From: Brienomyrus brachyistius
Taxonomy: Eukaryota > Chordata > Actinopteri > Osteoglossiformes > Mormyridae
Assembly (NCBI RefSeq): GCF_023856365.1
Contig: NW_026042693.1
Coordinates: 54,947-118,946 of the forward strand
DNA length: 64,000 nucleotides
Reading direction: 5' to 3'
Every line of letters begins with the position of its first letter. Within the stretch, counting starts at the first letter, position 1. Made by a program: the position numbers and the translations under genes. Below are positions 10,372 to 24,545 of this stretch, piece by piece. A model generated the notes under the pieces. The model was given only the letters and a program-made list of their open reading frames with translations. It made no database searches and was not told where the DNA came from.

Positions 10372-10647
10372 ACTATATAATATAAGGGAGATTTACGGGA
10401 AAATACTAATACGGGAGGACGGCGGGAAAGAGAAGTAAAATACGGTAGTTTCCGGCCAAAACGGGAGACTTGACAGCTATGGCTGTCTCTGGCCACGCCC
10501 CCTACAGTCGGTCCGGCCCCTGTTCGCGTGTTCGCGAAAACGACTTCATTTATTTTCTTATTGATTTATCGACAGACTTTTTAGACGTTATAATAACAAC
10601 ACTCTATTGATCCCCCTCTTACTGTCCATGATACACAATGACGAGAC

Positions 10648-12693
10648 ATGGCCAGAGACAGCCTGCTGACCATCAAAAGAAAACAACTGGATGTGCATGT
10701 CAGGTATTGGGTGAATTATGAGAATGGCTCTCGAGTGCAGTCCTGGTTCTGGGATCACAGTACATGAGCCACTCCACCGCTGAAGACTTACTGGAGAAGT
10801 TTAAGGTAAGCCATTCAATAACATTTAAACTCATTAACGAACCCATGATTTTTAAATATCCATGGTTTATCTTTACATGTGTTTAAATGGGAGAACCATA
10901 TTTATTGGTAAGCATATTTTAAAGATTTTATTGCTGCTTCATGGCTTTTGCTGCAAAAAAAATAGTTCATTGAGGAAATAGAATGTTTAAGTGTTGTGTA
11001 GCAACATGTACAGCTGTTGTACAGGCAAAAACTCTGGCTCAGTCCAAAGGAGGTGGATATAGGAATGGCTGTCATCAAGGTGGGACTTCTGTGAATTCAC
11101 TGGTATCTTTACATACAAATGTATCAAACAATTGTGAAGTAAAAAATATGTGAATAACATGGAGTTTGAGCTGGTTTGATATGTACAGCTGAGGTAGTGT
11201 TAACCTTGGGCTGAGTGTGCAGAAAGATTCTGGAAATTTGACAAACCATCTTTTTGTCAGAGACAGTCAGGAGCCAAAGGCAGTGGAAGTGACCTTGGTG
11301 TCCTTCAGATTAAAAAAAATTGCCAGATTGTGCTCTCAAAAATGTGCAAAAAGGCCTTGGATAAATGCCCTCTGAAGTACTCGATTGTACATGAGATGAC
11401 GTGCTTGGACCCAAACAAAATGCACACCAGCCAGATAACTGCCAGCAGAAAAGGAGAAATCTCATGCAGAAGTTTGCGCAGGAGAATCGGTTGGCAGGCA
11501 GGATATCTGCTGGTAAATCATAGGATAAGAATAGGATAGTTCAGAATATTATTTTTAAATTATGCTTTTCTTTTTTCACATCTAACTGAATCAGGGACGG
11601 ATTACAAACCGGGTTAGCGGGGCCGCTGCCCAGGGGCCCTTGGGGTGCAGGGGGCCCGTGGGCCCCAAGCCCAAAACAATTTGCAACGCTTATCAGCAAT
11701 GTATTTTCGTTTGTCTATTTTAGAGGGCCTACATTCTTTGATCCTCTGCCTACAAGGTCCCCTGACCCTATAGGGAGGGTGTTTGGCTGCCAAGGGCCCT
11801 TGACTTGTGGTGGTTGTGGTGGTGGTGCAGGTGGTGGTGGTGGGGGGGGGGCCTCGCGAACGTTTTACCCAGGGGCCCACACAACCCATAATCCGTCCCT
11901 GAACTGAATAGTGTTAACACGTAGATTTTAGCAGTATTTAGAAGACCGACTCTTGGTGTTTGAAAAGAAGCATCAGCCCAGTTATATTTTCTTTGATGAG
12001 CCTAGAGATATCTCAAGATTAAATTAAAATGATTGCACATTTATGGTATCATAGGAAAATTGGGTTATAAATCACTTTCCTATTCTACATGTGATTCTGT
12101 GTATTGACATTGTTGATCTGCATCTAATCTACTGTAATTAATGTAATTACAGGTGATGCAATATCCCAGCAGTCTGATAATCACCTGCACAATGAGGCAA
12201 AAGGCTTGGATTTTATATCCTTCATTCCTTCAGCACCATCCAAAGTTGATGTCTTTTTACATCAAAAAGTTAGTGGGCCTTATCCTGACCTCTGGATGTT
12301 CTGCAAGAACTTGCTGCTGCTGTCCTATGGGCAAGCCGAAGTGGAACGAATAGAGGTGGAGACCTGCAACTTATCAGAGGAAACAGTTGTTGCACAGAGG
12401 CTTATATGCGACCATGTCAGAGTGTGTGGGGGAGCAACCAAAGCGCCTCTGACCAAAGGTGAAAGATGAGCGAAAAGCAAAAAAGAAAACTTGAGGAACT
12501 CAAGAGGAAGAGAGTCTCACTGGAAAGTGTATGTGAGAGTTTACAAAAGGATGCTGAGCACATGGCAGAGGAAGCAGAGAGTGCTGCTGGAACCAAAAGG
12601 GCAACATTACTTACCAAGTCCAATACTCTGAGCCGACGAGCGAAGGAGGAGAAAGAGCAGTTGGTGGTCTTAAATGCAGATACTGAAGAATAG
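10648..12693 (+). pseudogene. Transposase-like gene remnant, unit 3
   Basis: Same exons and frame breaks as unit 1; one base longer because of an extra G in the intronic MITE. Confidence 0.75.
11592..11901. mobile_element. hAT-type MITE, unit 3 (310 bp)
   Basis: Same element with one additional G in the G tract near 11850; target duplication intact. Confidence 0.93.
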
Positions 12694-13807
12694 GCTACTG
12701 AACTGTGACTCCTAACACATCAAGAGTGAATCGGTGGAAACAAAAATATTTAGGTTCTTTGCATTTTTGGAGTATTTTACTTTCTGTGCCTGTTTGTACA
12801 TTGTTCACAGCCATAATACTTTATAATTACAAGGTAGTTTTATGTTAGAGCTCTTGCTCCAATAAATATGTGCCTTGTAATTAACTAAATTCTAGGCTAT
12901 TCAGTTTTTTTTGCCCTCGTGATGGTCGTGGGTTGTGAAAAAAGCCTTCTTCTTAGGGGTACCGCTGGGGCCAGCCGGGCGTATGTCGTGGCTTCAGTGA
13001 GTACTTATGTTTGTCATGCTGCCTGTGTACTTTATAGCGGCACAACATATTTCTGCAAATTGCATGCGTCAAATTGTCTGTCTCTCTTAAAAAATATGAA
13101 GTGTCACCAAAATTTTAAACGGGGAATCAATCTCAATGAAAAATATTCGTCAAGTAACGTTTCTAAAATAATATAGACATACTAATAATTATATATTAAT
13201 AAATCGGATGAACGATGCATCCCAAATTGTATCCGCTGCGCACTTCTTAATCAGGGCAATCGCATCGTGGAGGTTTCTGCAGACGCCCAAAAAGACTTAC
13301 TTAAGAAAACTGTTGCATGATAATTTGTACCATTTTCAAGGGTGGGGGGCGTGCAGTAGATGCCCCCTTTATTTTTGTGCTTCTGCCGTTCAAACCGAGC
13401 AGCACTGAGTTTGTCATGGCACCTGACGCCAAATCTACTGCTTAGCTGCTACAGACAGAACTATCTTCAAATCACCACTAGGGGGTGTCAATGCTGCAGC
13501 TTCGTTCTATGGTTGATCTTTTTCAAAGACAGTTTTTTTTCTCTCTCTCCACATAATCAACTTAACTGATTAGCGTGCTTTCATAGTAATGGTTTTTAAT
13601 CCGTGTTAATCTTCTGAACAATGACTAGTAAAGGTTCTATGAGGTTGTCCTACTTACTATGGATTTTAAGTTTTTTATCAAGGTGTTAAAACGTACCACA
13701 GTTGCCAGTCCTGTGTTTTATGTCTAGCAATTTGTACAGTTTGCGTGTTCGCGAAAACGACTTCATTTATTTTATAATATATATATATATATATTATATT
13801 ATATAGT

Positions 13808-13879
13808 TGCTGGATAGTGTAGTGGTAAGATCGCCGCCTTTCACACGGGAGACCGGGGTTCGAATCCCGGTTGTGGCCA
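13808..13879 (+). tRNA. tRNA-like sequence, linker 3
   Basis: Full-length + strand copy with perfect A and B boxes. Confidence 0.7.
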
Positions 13880-15166
13880 GAAACAACTGCTATCACAACT
13901 AGAGATTGATGAGGTACAACACGATTGCTACGACAAGGGGGAGCCAGGACGACAGGTCAGGGGGGAGATATCATCATCCCCACATTCCGAGATTATATAC
14001 ATACATATATTATATACATACATACATATATACATATACATATATATTAGTAGGCTGAATACAAGAGCAGCTGACCTGAGAAATAAGAAATAAGCTAAGC
14101 TGGAACTTGCGAATGCGTGAAGTACCCTCAGAAGGTCTACTAGAAGATGTACGTAGAAGACTACTACAGATCAGCTGATCTACACCACAGCAACAGTGAT
14201 CCTGGAGCCGGACCGTCTTTGAAGACTCCGTAAATCTCCGTATAATAATATATATCTACGGGAACGAGAAAGGAGAAAGATAAAAATAATTTAATAATTT
14301 AATAATAAGAGAAAAATAGAATAGTTCTCGTCATTAGTGAACGTGTGTATCGTGGACAGTAATCAATAGAGTGTTGTTATTATAACGTCTAAAAAGTCTG
14401 TCGATAAATCAATAAGAAAATAAATGAAGTCGTTTTCGCGAACAGGGGCCGGACCGACTGTAGGGGGCGTGGCCAGAGACAGCCTGCTGACCATATATTT
14501 TATATATTTATATTTATATTATATTTTATATAATTTATATTATTTTATATTTCCTGTCTTAAAATGTAAGGGATACTGGAGCCTGGTTGCGGTGGTGGGA
14601 TGGCTCACGGCGGGTGCCGGAAAATTTCCTTTATTTTCAAATCCAAACCTTGACAGGTATGCTGCTGTTCCAAATCATGGGTGCATGTTACAAGTGCGGA
14701 ACATATTTTAACTTAGTACTAACTTAGCATCATATTTGATCTGATTCGACTGAATATCCCAGGTTTCCATCTCTCATGCATCTGGTGTGACGGGAACGAG
14801 AAAGGAGAAAGGAGAAAGCAGAGAACAAGAACAAGATTTGTAAATGGGACCCCCGGCATGAAAAATAGAATAGTTCTCGTCATTAGTGAACATGTGTCTC
14901 GTCATTGTGTATCATGGACAGTAAGAGGGGGATCAATAGAGTGTTGTTATTATAACGTCTAAAAAGTCTGTCGATAAATCAATAAGAAAATAAATGTGAT
15001 TTGAAAATAAAGGAAATTTTCCGGCACCCGCCGTGAGCCATCCCACCACCGCAACCAGGCTCCAGTATCCCTTACATTTTAAGACAGGAAATATAAAATA
15101 ATATAAATTATATAAAATATAATATAAATATAAATATAAATATATAAAATATATAAAATATATTTT

Positions 15167-15238
15167 TGGCCACAACCGGGATTCGAACCCCGGTCTCCCG
15201 TGTGAAAGGCGGCGATCTTACCACTACACTATCCAGCA
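15167..15238 (-). tRNA. tRNA-like sequence, linker 3
   Basis: Full-length - strand copy next to arm b. Confidence 0.68.
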
Positions 15239-15515
15239 ACTATATAATATAAGGGAGATTTACGGGAAAATACTAATACGGGAGGACGGCGGGAAAGAGA
15301 AGTAAAATACGGTAGTTTCCCGGCCAAAACGGGAGACTTGACAGCTATGGCTGTCTCTGGCCACGCCCCCTACAGTCGGTCCGGCCCCTGTTCGCGTGTT
15401 CGCGAAAACGACTTCATTTATTTTCTTATTGATTTATCGACAGACTTTTTAGACGTTATAATAACAACACTCTATTGATCCCCCTCTTACTGTCCATGAT
15501 ACACAATGACGAGAC

Positions 15516-17560
15516 ATGGCCAGAGACAGCCTGCTGACCATCAAAAGAAAACAACTGGATGTGCATGTCAGGTATTGGGTGAATTATGAGAATGGCTCTC
15601 GAGTGCAGTCCTGGTTCTGGGATCACAGTACATGAGCCACTCCACCGCTGAAGACTTACTGGAGAAGTTTAAGGTAAGCCATTCAATAACATTTAAACTC
15701 ATTAACGAACCCATGATTTTTAAATATCCATGGTTTATCTTTACATGTGTTTAAATGGGAGAACCATATTTATTGGTAAGCATATTTTAAAGATTTTATT
15801 GCTGCTTCATGGCTTTTGCTGCAAAAAAAATAGTTCATTGAGGAAATAGAATGTTTAAGTGTTGTGTAGCAACATGTACAGCTGTTGTACAGGCAAAAAC
15901 TCTGGCTCAGTCCAAAGGAGGTGGATATAGGAATGGCTGTCATCAAGGTGGGACTTCTGTGAATTCACTGGTATCTTTACATACAAATGTATCAAACAAT
16001 TGTGAAGTAAAAAATATGTGAATAACATGGAGTTTGAGCTGGTTTGATATGTACAGCTGAGGTAGTGTTAACCTTGGGCTGAGTGTGCAGAAAGATTCTG
16101 GAAATTTGACAAACCATCTTTTTGTCAGAGACAGTCAGGAGCCAAAGGCAGTGGAAGTGACCTTGGTGTCCTTCAGATTAAAAAAAATTGCCAGATTGTG
16201 CTCTCAAAAATGTGCAAAAAGGCCTTGGATAAATGCCCTCTGAAGTACTCGATTGTACATGAGATGACGTGCTTGGACCCAAACAAAATGCACACCAGCC
16301 AGATAACTGCCAGCAGAAAAGGAGAAATCTCATGCAGAAGTTTGCGCAGGAGAATCGGTTGGCAGGCAGGATATCTGCTGGTAAATCATAGGATAAGAAT
16401 AGGATAGTTCAGAATATTATTTTTAAATTATGCTTTTCTTTTTTCACATCTAACTGAATCAGGGACGGATTACAAACCGGGTTAGCGGGGCCGCTGCCCA
16501 GGGGCCCTTGGGGTGCAGGGGGCCCGTGGGCCCCAAGCCCAAAACAATTTGCAACGCTTATCAGCAATGTATTTTCGTTTGTCTATTTTAGAGGGCCTAC
16601 ATTCTTTGATCCTCTGCCTACAAGGTCCCCTGACCCTATAGGGAGGGTGTTTGGCTGCCAAGGGCCCTTGACTTGTGGTGGTTGTGGTGGTGGTGCAGGT
16701 GGTGGTGGTGGGGGGGGGCCTCGCGAACGTTTTACCCAGGGGCCCACACAACCCATAATCCGTCCCTGAACTGAATAGTGTTAACACGTAGATTTTAGCA
16801 GTATTTAGAAGACCGACTCTTGGTGTTTGAAAAGAAGCATCAGCCCAGTTATATTTTCTTTGATGAGCCTAGAGATATCTCAAGATTAAATTAAAATGAT
16901 TGCACATTTATGGTATCATAGGAAAATTGGGTTATAAATCACTTTCCTATTCTACATGTGATTCTGTGTATTGACATTGTTGATCTGCATCTAATCTACT
17001 GTAATTAATGTAATTACAGGTGATGCAATATCCCAGCAGTCTGATAATCACCTGCACAATGAGGCAAAAGGCTTGGATTTTATATCCTTCATTCCTTCAG
17101 CACCATCCAAAGTTGATGTCTTTTTACATCAAAAAGTTAGTGGGCCTTATCCTGACCTCTGGATGTTCTGCAAGAACTTGCTGCTGCTGTCCTATGGGCA
17201 AGCCGAAGTGGAACGAATAGAGGTGGAGACCTGCAACTTATCAGAGGAAACAGTTGTTGCACAGAGGCTTATATGCGACCATGTCAGAGTGTGTGGGGGA
17301 GCAACCAAAGCGCCTCTGACCAAAGGTGAAAGATGAGCGAAAAGCAAAAAAGAAAACTTGAGGAACTCAAGAGGAAGAGAGTCTCACTGGAAAGTGTATG
17401 TGAGAGTTTACAAAAGGATGCTGAGCACATGGCAGAGGAAGCAGAGAGTGCTGCTGGAACCAAAAGGGCAACATTACTTACCAAGTCCAATACTCTGAGC
17501 CGACGAGCGAAGGAGGAGAAAGAGCAGTTGGTGGTCTTAAATGCAGATACTGAAGAATAG
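15516..17560 (+). pseudogene. Transposase-like gene remnant, unit 4
   Basis: No difference from unit 1 noticed. Confidence 0.75.
16460..16768. mobile_element. hAT-type MITE, unit 4
   Basis: 309-bp copy, terminal repeats and target duplication intact. Confidence 0.93.
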
Positions 17561-18674
17561 GCTACTGAACTGTGACTCCTAACACATCAAGAGTGAATCG
17601 GTGGAAACAAAAATATTTAGGTTCTTTGCATTTTTGGAGTATTTTACTTTCTGTGCCTGTTTGTACATTGTTCACAGCCATAATACTTTATAATTACAAG
17701 GTAGTTTTATGTTAGAGCTCTTGCTCCAATAAATATGTGCCTTGTAATTAACTAAATTCTAGGCTATTCAGTTTTTTTTGCCCTCGTGATGGTCGTGGGT
17801 TGTGAAAAAAGCCTTCTTCTTAGGGGTACCGCTGGGGCCAGCCGGGCGTATGTCGTGGCTTCAGTGAGTACTTATGTTTGTCATGCTGCCTGTGTACTTT
17901 ATAGCGGCACAACATATTTCTGCAAATTGCATGCGTCAAATTGTCTGTCTCTCTTAAAAAATATGAAGTGTCACCAAAATTTTAAACGGGGAATCAATCT
18001 CAATGAAAAATATTCGTCAAGTAACGTTTCTAAAATAATATAGACATACTAATAATTATATATTAATAAATCGGATGAACGATGCATCCCAAATTGTATC
18101 CGCTGCGCACTTCTTAATCAGGGCAATCGCATCGTGGAGGTTTCTGCAGACGCCCAAAAAGACTTACTTAAGAAAACTGTTGCATGATAATTTGTACCAT
18201 TTTCAAGGGTGGGGGGCGTGCAGTAGATGCCCCCTTTATTTTTGTGCTTCTGCCGTTCAAACCGAGCAGCACTGAGTTTGTCATGGCACCTGACGCCAAA
18301 TCTACTGCTTAGCTGCTACAGACAGAACTATCTTCAAATCACCACTAGGGGGTGTCAATGCTGCAGCTTCGTTCTATGGTTGATCTTTTTCAAAGACAGT
18401 TTTTTTTCTCTCTCTCCACATAATCAACTTAACTGATTAGCGTGCTTTCATAGTAATGGTTTTTAATCCGTGTTAATCTTCTGAACAATGACTAGTAAAG
18501 GTTCTATGAGGTTGTCCTACTTACTATGGATTTTAAGTTTTTTATCAAGGTGTTAAAACGTACCACAGTTGCCAGTCCTGTGTTTTATGTCTAGCAATTT
18601 GTACAGTTTGCGTGTTCGCGAAAACGACTTCATTTATTTTATAATATATATATATATATATTATATTATATAGT

Positions 18675-18746
18675 TGCTGGATAGTGTAGTGGTAAGATCG
18701 CCGCCTTTCACACGGGAGACCGGGGTTCGAATCCCGGTTGTGGCCA
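18675..18746 (+). tRNA. tRNA-like sequence, linker 4
   Basis: Full-length + strand copy. Confidence 0.7.
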
Positions 18747-19359
18747 GAAACAACTGCTATCACAACTAGAGATTGATGAGGTACAACACGATTGCTACGA
18801 CAAGGGGGAGCCAGGACGACAGGTCAGGGGGGAGATATCATCATCCCCACATTCCGAGATTATATACATACATATATTATATACATACATACATATATAC
18901 ATATACATATATATTAGTAGTACAAGAGCAGCTGACCTGAGAAATAAGAAATAAGCTAAGCTGGAAACTTAAATGGAAATGCGTGAAGTACCCTCAGAAG
19001 GTCTACTAGAAGATGTACGTAGAAGACTACTACAGATCAGCTGATCTACACCACAGCAACAGTGATCCTGGAGCCGGACCGTCTTTGAAGACTCCGTAAA
19101 TCTCCGTATAATAATATATATCTACGGGAACGAGAAAGGAGAAAGATAAAAATAATAAGAGAATAAAGAATAAAATAATAAGTAAATCAATAAGAAAATA
19201 AATGTGATTTGAAAATAAAGGAAATTTTCCGGCACCCGCCGTGAGCCATCCCACCACCGCAACCAGGCTCCAGTATCCCTTACATTTTAAGACAGGAAAT
19301 ATAAAATAATATAAATTATATAAAATATAATATAAATATAAATATATAAAATATATTTT

Positions 19360-19431
19360 TGGCCACAACCGGGATTCGAACCCCGGTCTCCCGTGTGAAA
19401 GGCGGCGATCTTACCACTACACTATCCAGCA
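19360..19431 (-). tRNA. tRNA-like sequence, linker 4
   Basis: Full-length - strand copy, only about 0.6 kb from its + strand partner because of the deletion. Confidence 0.68.
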
Positions 19432-19708
19432 ACTATATAATATAAGGGAGATTTACGGGAAAATACTAATACGGGAGGACGGCGGGAAAGAGAAGTAAAA
19501 TACGGTAGTTTCCCGGCCAAAACGGGAGACTTGACAGCTATGGCTGTCTCTGGCCACGCCCCCTACAGTCGGTCCGGCCCCTGTTCGCGTGTTCGCGAAA
19601 ACGACTTCATTTATTTTCTTATTGATTTATCGACAGACTTTTTAGACGTTATAATAACAACACTCTATTGATCCCCCTCTTACTGTCCATGATACACAAT
19701 GACGAGAC

Positions 19709-21753
19709 ATGGCCAGAGACAGCCTGCTGACCATCAAAAGAAAACAACTGGATGTGCATGTCAGGTATTGGGTGAATTATGAGAATGGCTCTCGAGTGCA
19801 GTCCTGGTTCTGGGATCACAGTACATGAGCCACTCCACCGCTGAAGACTTACTGGAGAAGTTTAAGGTAAGCCATTCAATAACATTTAAACTCATTAACG
19901 AACCCATGATTTTTAAATATCCATGGTTTATCTTTACATGTGTTTAAATGGGAGAACCATATTTATTGGTAAGCATATTTTAAAGATTTTATTGCTGCTT
20001 CATGGCTTTTGCTGCAAAAAAAATAGTTCATTGAGGAAATAGAATGTTTAAGTGTTGTGTAGCAACATGTACAGCTGTTGTACAGGCAAAAACTCTGGCT
20101 CAGTCCAAAGGAGGTGGATATAGGAATGGCTGTCATCAAGGTGGGACTTCTGTGAATTCACTGGTATCTTTACATACAAATGTATCAAACAATTGTGAAG
20201 TAAAAAATATGTGAATAACATGGAGTTTGAGCTGGTTTGATATGTACAGCTGAGGTAGTGTTAACCTTGGGCTGAGTGTGCAGAAAGATTCTGGAAATTT
20301 GACAAACCATCTTTTTGTCAGAGACAGTCAGGAGCCAAAGGCAGTGGAAGTGACCTTGGTGTCCTTCAGATTAAAAAAAATTGCCAGATTGTGCTCTCAA
20401 AAATGTGCAAAAAGGCCTTGGATAAATGCCCTCTGAAGTACTCGATTGTACATGAGATGACGTGCTTGGACCCAAACAAAATGCACACCAGCCAGATAAC
20501 TGCCAGCAGAAAAGGAGAAATCTCATGCAGAAGTTTGCGCAGGAGAATCGGTTGGCAGGCAGGATATCTGCTGGTAAATCATAGGATAAGAATAGGATAG
20601 TTCAGAATATTATTTTTAAATTATGCTTTTCTTTTTTCACATCTAACTGAATCAGGGACGGATTACAAACCGGGTTAGCGGGGCCGCTGCCCAGGGGCCC
20701 TTGGGGTGCAGGGGGCCCGTGGGCCCCAAGCCCAAAACAATTTGCAACGCTTATCAGCAATGTATTTTCGTTTGTCTATTTTAGAGGGCCTACATTCTTT
20801 GATCCTCTGCCTACAAGGTCCCCTGACCCTATAGGGAGGGTGTTTGGCTGCCAAGGGCCCTTGACTTGTGGTGGTTGTGGTGGTGGTGCAGGTGGTGGTG
20901 GTGGGGGGGGGCCTCGCGAACGTTTTACCCAGGGGCCCACACAACCCATAATCCGTCCCTGAACTGAATAGTGTTAACACGTAGATTTTAGCAGTATTTA
21001 GAAGACCGACTCTTGGTGTTTGAAAAGAAGCATCAGCCCAGTTATATTTTCTTTGATGAGCCTAGAGATATCTCAAGATTAAATTAAAATGATTGCACAT
21101 TTATGGTATCATAGGAAAATTGGGTTATAAATCACTTTCCTATTCTACATGTGATTCTGTGTATTGACATTGTTGATCTGCATCTAATCTACTGTAATTA
21201 ATGTAATTACAGGTGATGCAATATCCCAGCAGTCTGATAATCACCTGCACAATGAGGCAAAAGGCTTGGATTTTATATCCTTCATTCCTTCAGCACCATC
21301 CAAAGTTGATGTCTTTTTACATCAAAAAGTTAGTGGGCCTTATCCTGACCTCTGGATGTTCTGCAAGAACTTGCTGCTGCTGTCCTATGGGCAAGCCGAA
21401 GTGGAACGAATAGAGGTGGAGACCTGCAACTTATCAGAGGAAACAGTTGTTGCACAGAGGCTTATATGCGACCATGTCAGAGTGTGTGGGGGAGCAACCA
21501 AAGCGCCTCTGACCAAAGGTGAAAGATGAGCGAAAAGCAAAAAAGAAAACTTGAGGAACTCAAGAGGAAGAGAGTCTCACTGGAAAGTGTATGTGAGAGT
21601 TTACAAAAGGATGCTGAGCACATGGCAGAGGAAGCAGAGAGTGCTGCTGGAACCAAAAGGGCAACATTACTTACCAAGTCCAATACTCTGAGCCGACGAG
21701 CGAAGGAGGAGAAAGAGCAGTTGGTGGTCTTAAATGCAGATACTGAAGAATAG
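19709..21753 (+). pseudogene. Transposase-like gene remnant, unit 5
   Basis: No difference from unit 1 noticed. Confidence 0.75.
20653..20961. mobile_element. hAT-type MITE, unit 5
   Basis: 309-bp copy with AACTGAAT on both sides. Confidence 0.93.
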
Positions 21754-22867
21754 GCTACTGAACTGTGACTCCTAACACATCAAGAGTGAATCGGTGGAAA
21801 CAAAAATATTTAGGTTCTTTGCATTTTTGGAGTATTTTACTTTCTGTGCCTGTTTGTACATTGTTCACAGCCATAATACTTTATAATTACAAGGTAGTTT
21901 TATGTTAGAGCTCTTGCTCCAATAAATATGTGCCTTGTAATTAACTAAATTCTAGGCTATTCAGTTTTTTTTGCCCTCGTGATGGTCGTGGGTTGTGAAA
22001 AAAGCCTTCTTCTTAGGGGTACCGCTGGGGCCAGCCGGGCGTATGTCGTGGCTTCAGTGAGTACTTATGTTTGTCATGCTGCCTGTGTACTTTATAGCGG
22101 CACAACATATTTCTGCAAATTGCATGCGTCAAATTGTCTGTCTCTCTTAAAAAATATGAAGTGTCACCAAAATTTTAAACGGGGAATCAATCTCAATGAA
22201 AAATATTCGTCAAGTAACGTTTCTAAAATAATATAGACATACTAATAATTATATATTAATAAATCGGATGAACGATGCATCCCAAATTGTATCCGCTGCG
22301 CACTTCTTAATCAGGGCAATCGCATCGTGGAGGTTTCTGCAGACGCCCAAAAAGACTTACTTAAGAAAACTGTTGCATGATAATTTGTACCATTTTCAAG
22401 GGTGGGGGGCGTGCAGTAGATGCCCCCTTTATTTTTGTGCTTCTGCCGTTCAAACCGAGCAGCACTGAGTTTGTCATGGCACCTGACGCCAAATCTACTG
22501 CTTAGCTGCTACAGACAGAACTATCTTCAAATCACCACTAGGGGGTGTCAATGCTGCAGCTTCGTTCTATGGTTGATCTTTTTCAAAGACAGTTTTTTTT
22601 CTCTCTCTCCACATAATCAACTTAACTGATTAGCGTGCTTTCATAGTAATGGTTTTTAATCCGTGTTAATCTTCTGAACAATGACTAGTAAAGGTTCTAT
22701 GAGGTTGTCCTACTTACTATGGATTTTAAGTTTTTTATCAAGGTGTTAAAACGTACCACAGTTGCCAGTCCTGTGTTTTATGTCTAGCAATTTGTACAGT
22801 TTGCGTGTTCGCGAAAACGACTTCATTTATTTTATAATATATATATATATATATTATATTATATAGT

Positions 22868-22921
22868 TGCTGGATAGTGTAGTGGTAAGATCGCCGCCTT
22901 TCACACGGGAGACCGGGGTTC
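22868..22921 (+). pseudogene. Truncated tRNA-like sequence, linker 5
   Basis: Identical to the + copies up to GGTTC, then joined to AACTGC. The 23 bp lost remove the second half of box B and the 3' end, so only box A remains. Pol III activity is expected to be reduced or lost. Confidence 0.8.
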
Positions 22922-24196
22922 AACTGCTATCACAACTAGAGATTGATGAGGTACAACACGATTGCTACGACAAGGGGGAGCCAGGACGACAGGTCAGGGG
23001 GGAGATATCATCATCCCCACATTCCGAGATTATATACATACATATATTATATACATACATACATATATACATATACATATATATTAGTAGGCTGAATACA
23101 AGAGCAGCTGACCTGAGAAATAAGAAATAAGCTAAGCTGGAAACCTGGACCCTCCGAATGCGTGAAGTACCCTCAGAAGGTCTACTAGAAGATGTACGTA
23201 GAAGACTACTACAGATCAGCTGATCTACACCACAGCAACAGTGATCCTGGAGCCGGACCGTCTTTGAAGACTCCGTAAATCTCCGTATAATAATATATAT
23301 CTACGGGAACGAGAAAGGAGAAAGATAAAAATAATAAGAGAATAAAGAATAAAATAATAAGAGAAAAATAGAATAGTTCTCGTCATTAGTGAACGTGTGT
23401 ATCGTGGACAGTAATCAATGTTATTATAACGTCTAAAAAGTCTGTCGATAAGAAAATAAATGAAGTCGTTTTCGCGAACAGGGGCCGGACCGACTGTAGG
23501 GGCCAGAGACAGCCTGCTGACCATATATTTTATATATTTATATTTATATTATATTTTATATAATTTATATTATTTTATATTTCCTGTCTTAAAATGTAAG
23601 GGATACTGGAGCCTGGTTGCGGTGGTGGGATGGCTCACGGCGGGTGCCGGAAAATTTCCTTTATTTTCAAATCCAAACCTTGACAGGTATGCTGCTGTTC
23701 CAAATCATGGGTGCATGTTACAAGTGCGGAACATATTTTAACTTAGTACTAACTTAGCATCATATTTGATCTGATTCGACTGAATATCCCAGGTTTCCAT
23801 CTCTCATGCATCTGGTGTGACGGGAACGAGAAAGGAGAAAGGAGAAAGCAGAGAACAAGAACAAGATTTGTAAATGGGACCCCCGGCATGAAAAATAGAA
23901 TAGTTCTCGTCATTAGTGAACATGTGTCTCGTCATTGTGTATCATGGACAGTAAGAGGGGGATCAATAGAGTGTTGTTATTATAACGTCTAAAAAGTCTG
24001 TCGATAAATCAATAAGAAAATAAATGTGATTTGAAAATAAAGGAAATTTTCCGGCACCCGCCGTGAGCCATCCCACCACCGCAACCAGGCTCCAGTATCC
24101 CTTACATTTTAAGACAGGAAATATAAAATAATATAAATTATATAAAATATAATATAAATATAAATATAAATATATAAAATATATAAAATATATTTT

Positions 24197-24268
24197 TGGC
24201 CACAACCGGGATTCGAACCCCGGTCTCCCGTGTGAAAGGCGGCGATCTTACCACTACACTATCCAGCA
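24197..24268 (-). tRNA. tRNA-like sequence, linker 5
   Basis: Full-length - strand copy; its + partner is broken. Confidence 0.68.
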
Positions 24269-24545
24269 ACTATATAATATAAGGGAGATTTACGGGAAAA
24301 TACTAATACGGGAGGACGGCGGGAAAGAGAAGTAAAATACGGTAGTTTCCCGGCCAAAACGGGAGACTTGACAGCTATGGCTGTCTCTGGCCACGCCCCC
24401 TACAGTCGGTCCGGCCCCTGTTCGCGTGTTCGCGAAAACGACTTCATTTATTTTCTTATTGATTTATCGACAGACTTTTTAGACGTTATAATAACAACAC
24501 TCTATTGATCCCCCTCTTACTGTCCATGATACACAATGACGAGAC

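Larger units (their letters stand above)
8920..10525. repeat. Linker 2 (full layout)
   Basis: Carries all parts: + tRNA-like sequence, microsatellites, arm a (9626-9775), arm b (10132-10299) and - tRNA-like sequence. The inverted core start i is shortened (9540-9620 region). Two 32-bp direct repeats (9477-9508 and 9993-10024, GAAAAATAGAATAG...) flank arm a. One C is missing in the TTCCCGGCC stretch near 10450. Confidence 0.9.
13759..15393. repeat. Linker 3 (full layout)
   Basis: Full set with complete inverted core start i (about 14344-14484), arm a (14493-14642) and arm b (14999-15166). A short private change (GGAACTTGCGAATG) lies near 14103. Confidence 0.9.
18626..19586. repeat. Linker 4 (shortest, left arm lost)
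   Basis: 961 bp. Has the + tRNA-like sequence and shared block, but at about 19180 it jumps from AATAATAAG to AAATCAATAAG, deleting arm a and both inverted core starts except the last few bases. Only arm b (about 19207-19359) and the - tRNA-like sequence remain. The breakpoint differs from linker 0, so the deletion is independent. Confidence 0.88.
22819..24423. repeat. Linker 5 (box B deletion class)
   Basis: Arm a 23523-23672 and arm b 24029-24196 are present. The + tRNA-like sequence is cut by a 23-bp deletion. A second small deletion turns GTAGGGGGCGTGGCCAG into GTAGGGGCCAG near 23497. Linkers 5 and 6 share both deletions. Confidence 0.9.

Noticed and set aside
13678..13896. 72-codon - strand frame across the core end and tRNA-like sequence
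   Set aside because: It spans a unit junction, the TA microsatellite and the tRNA-like sequence; not a gene.
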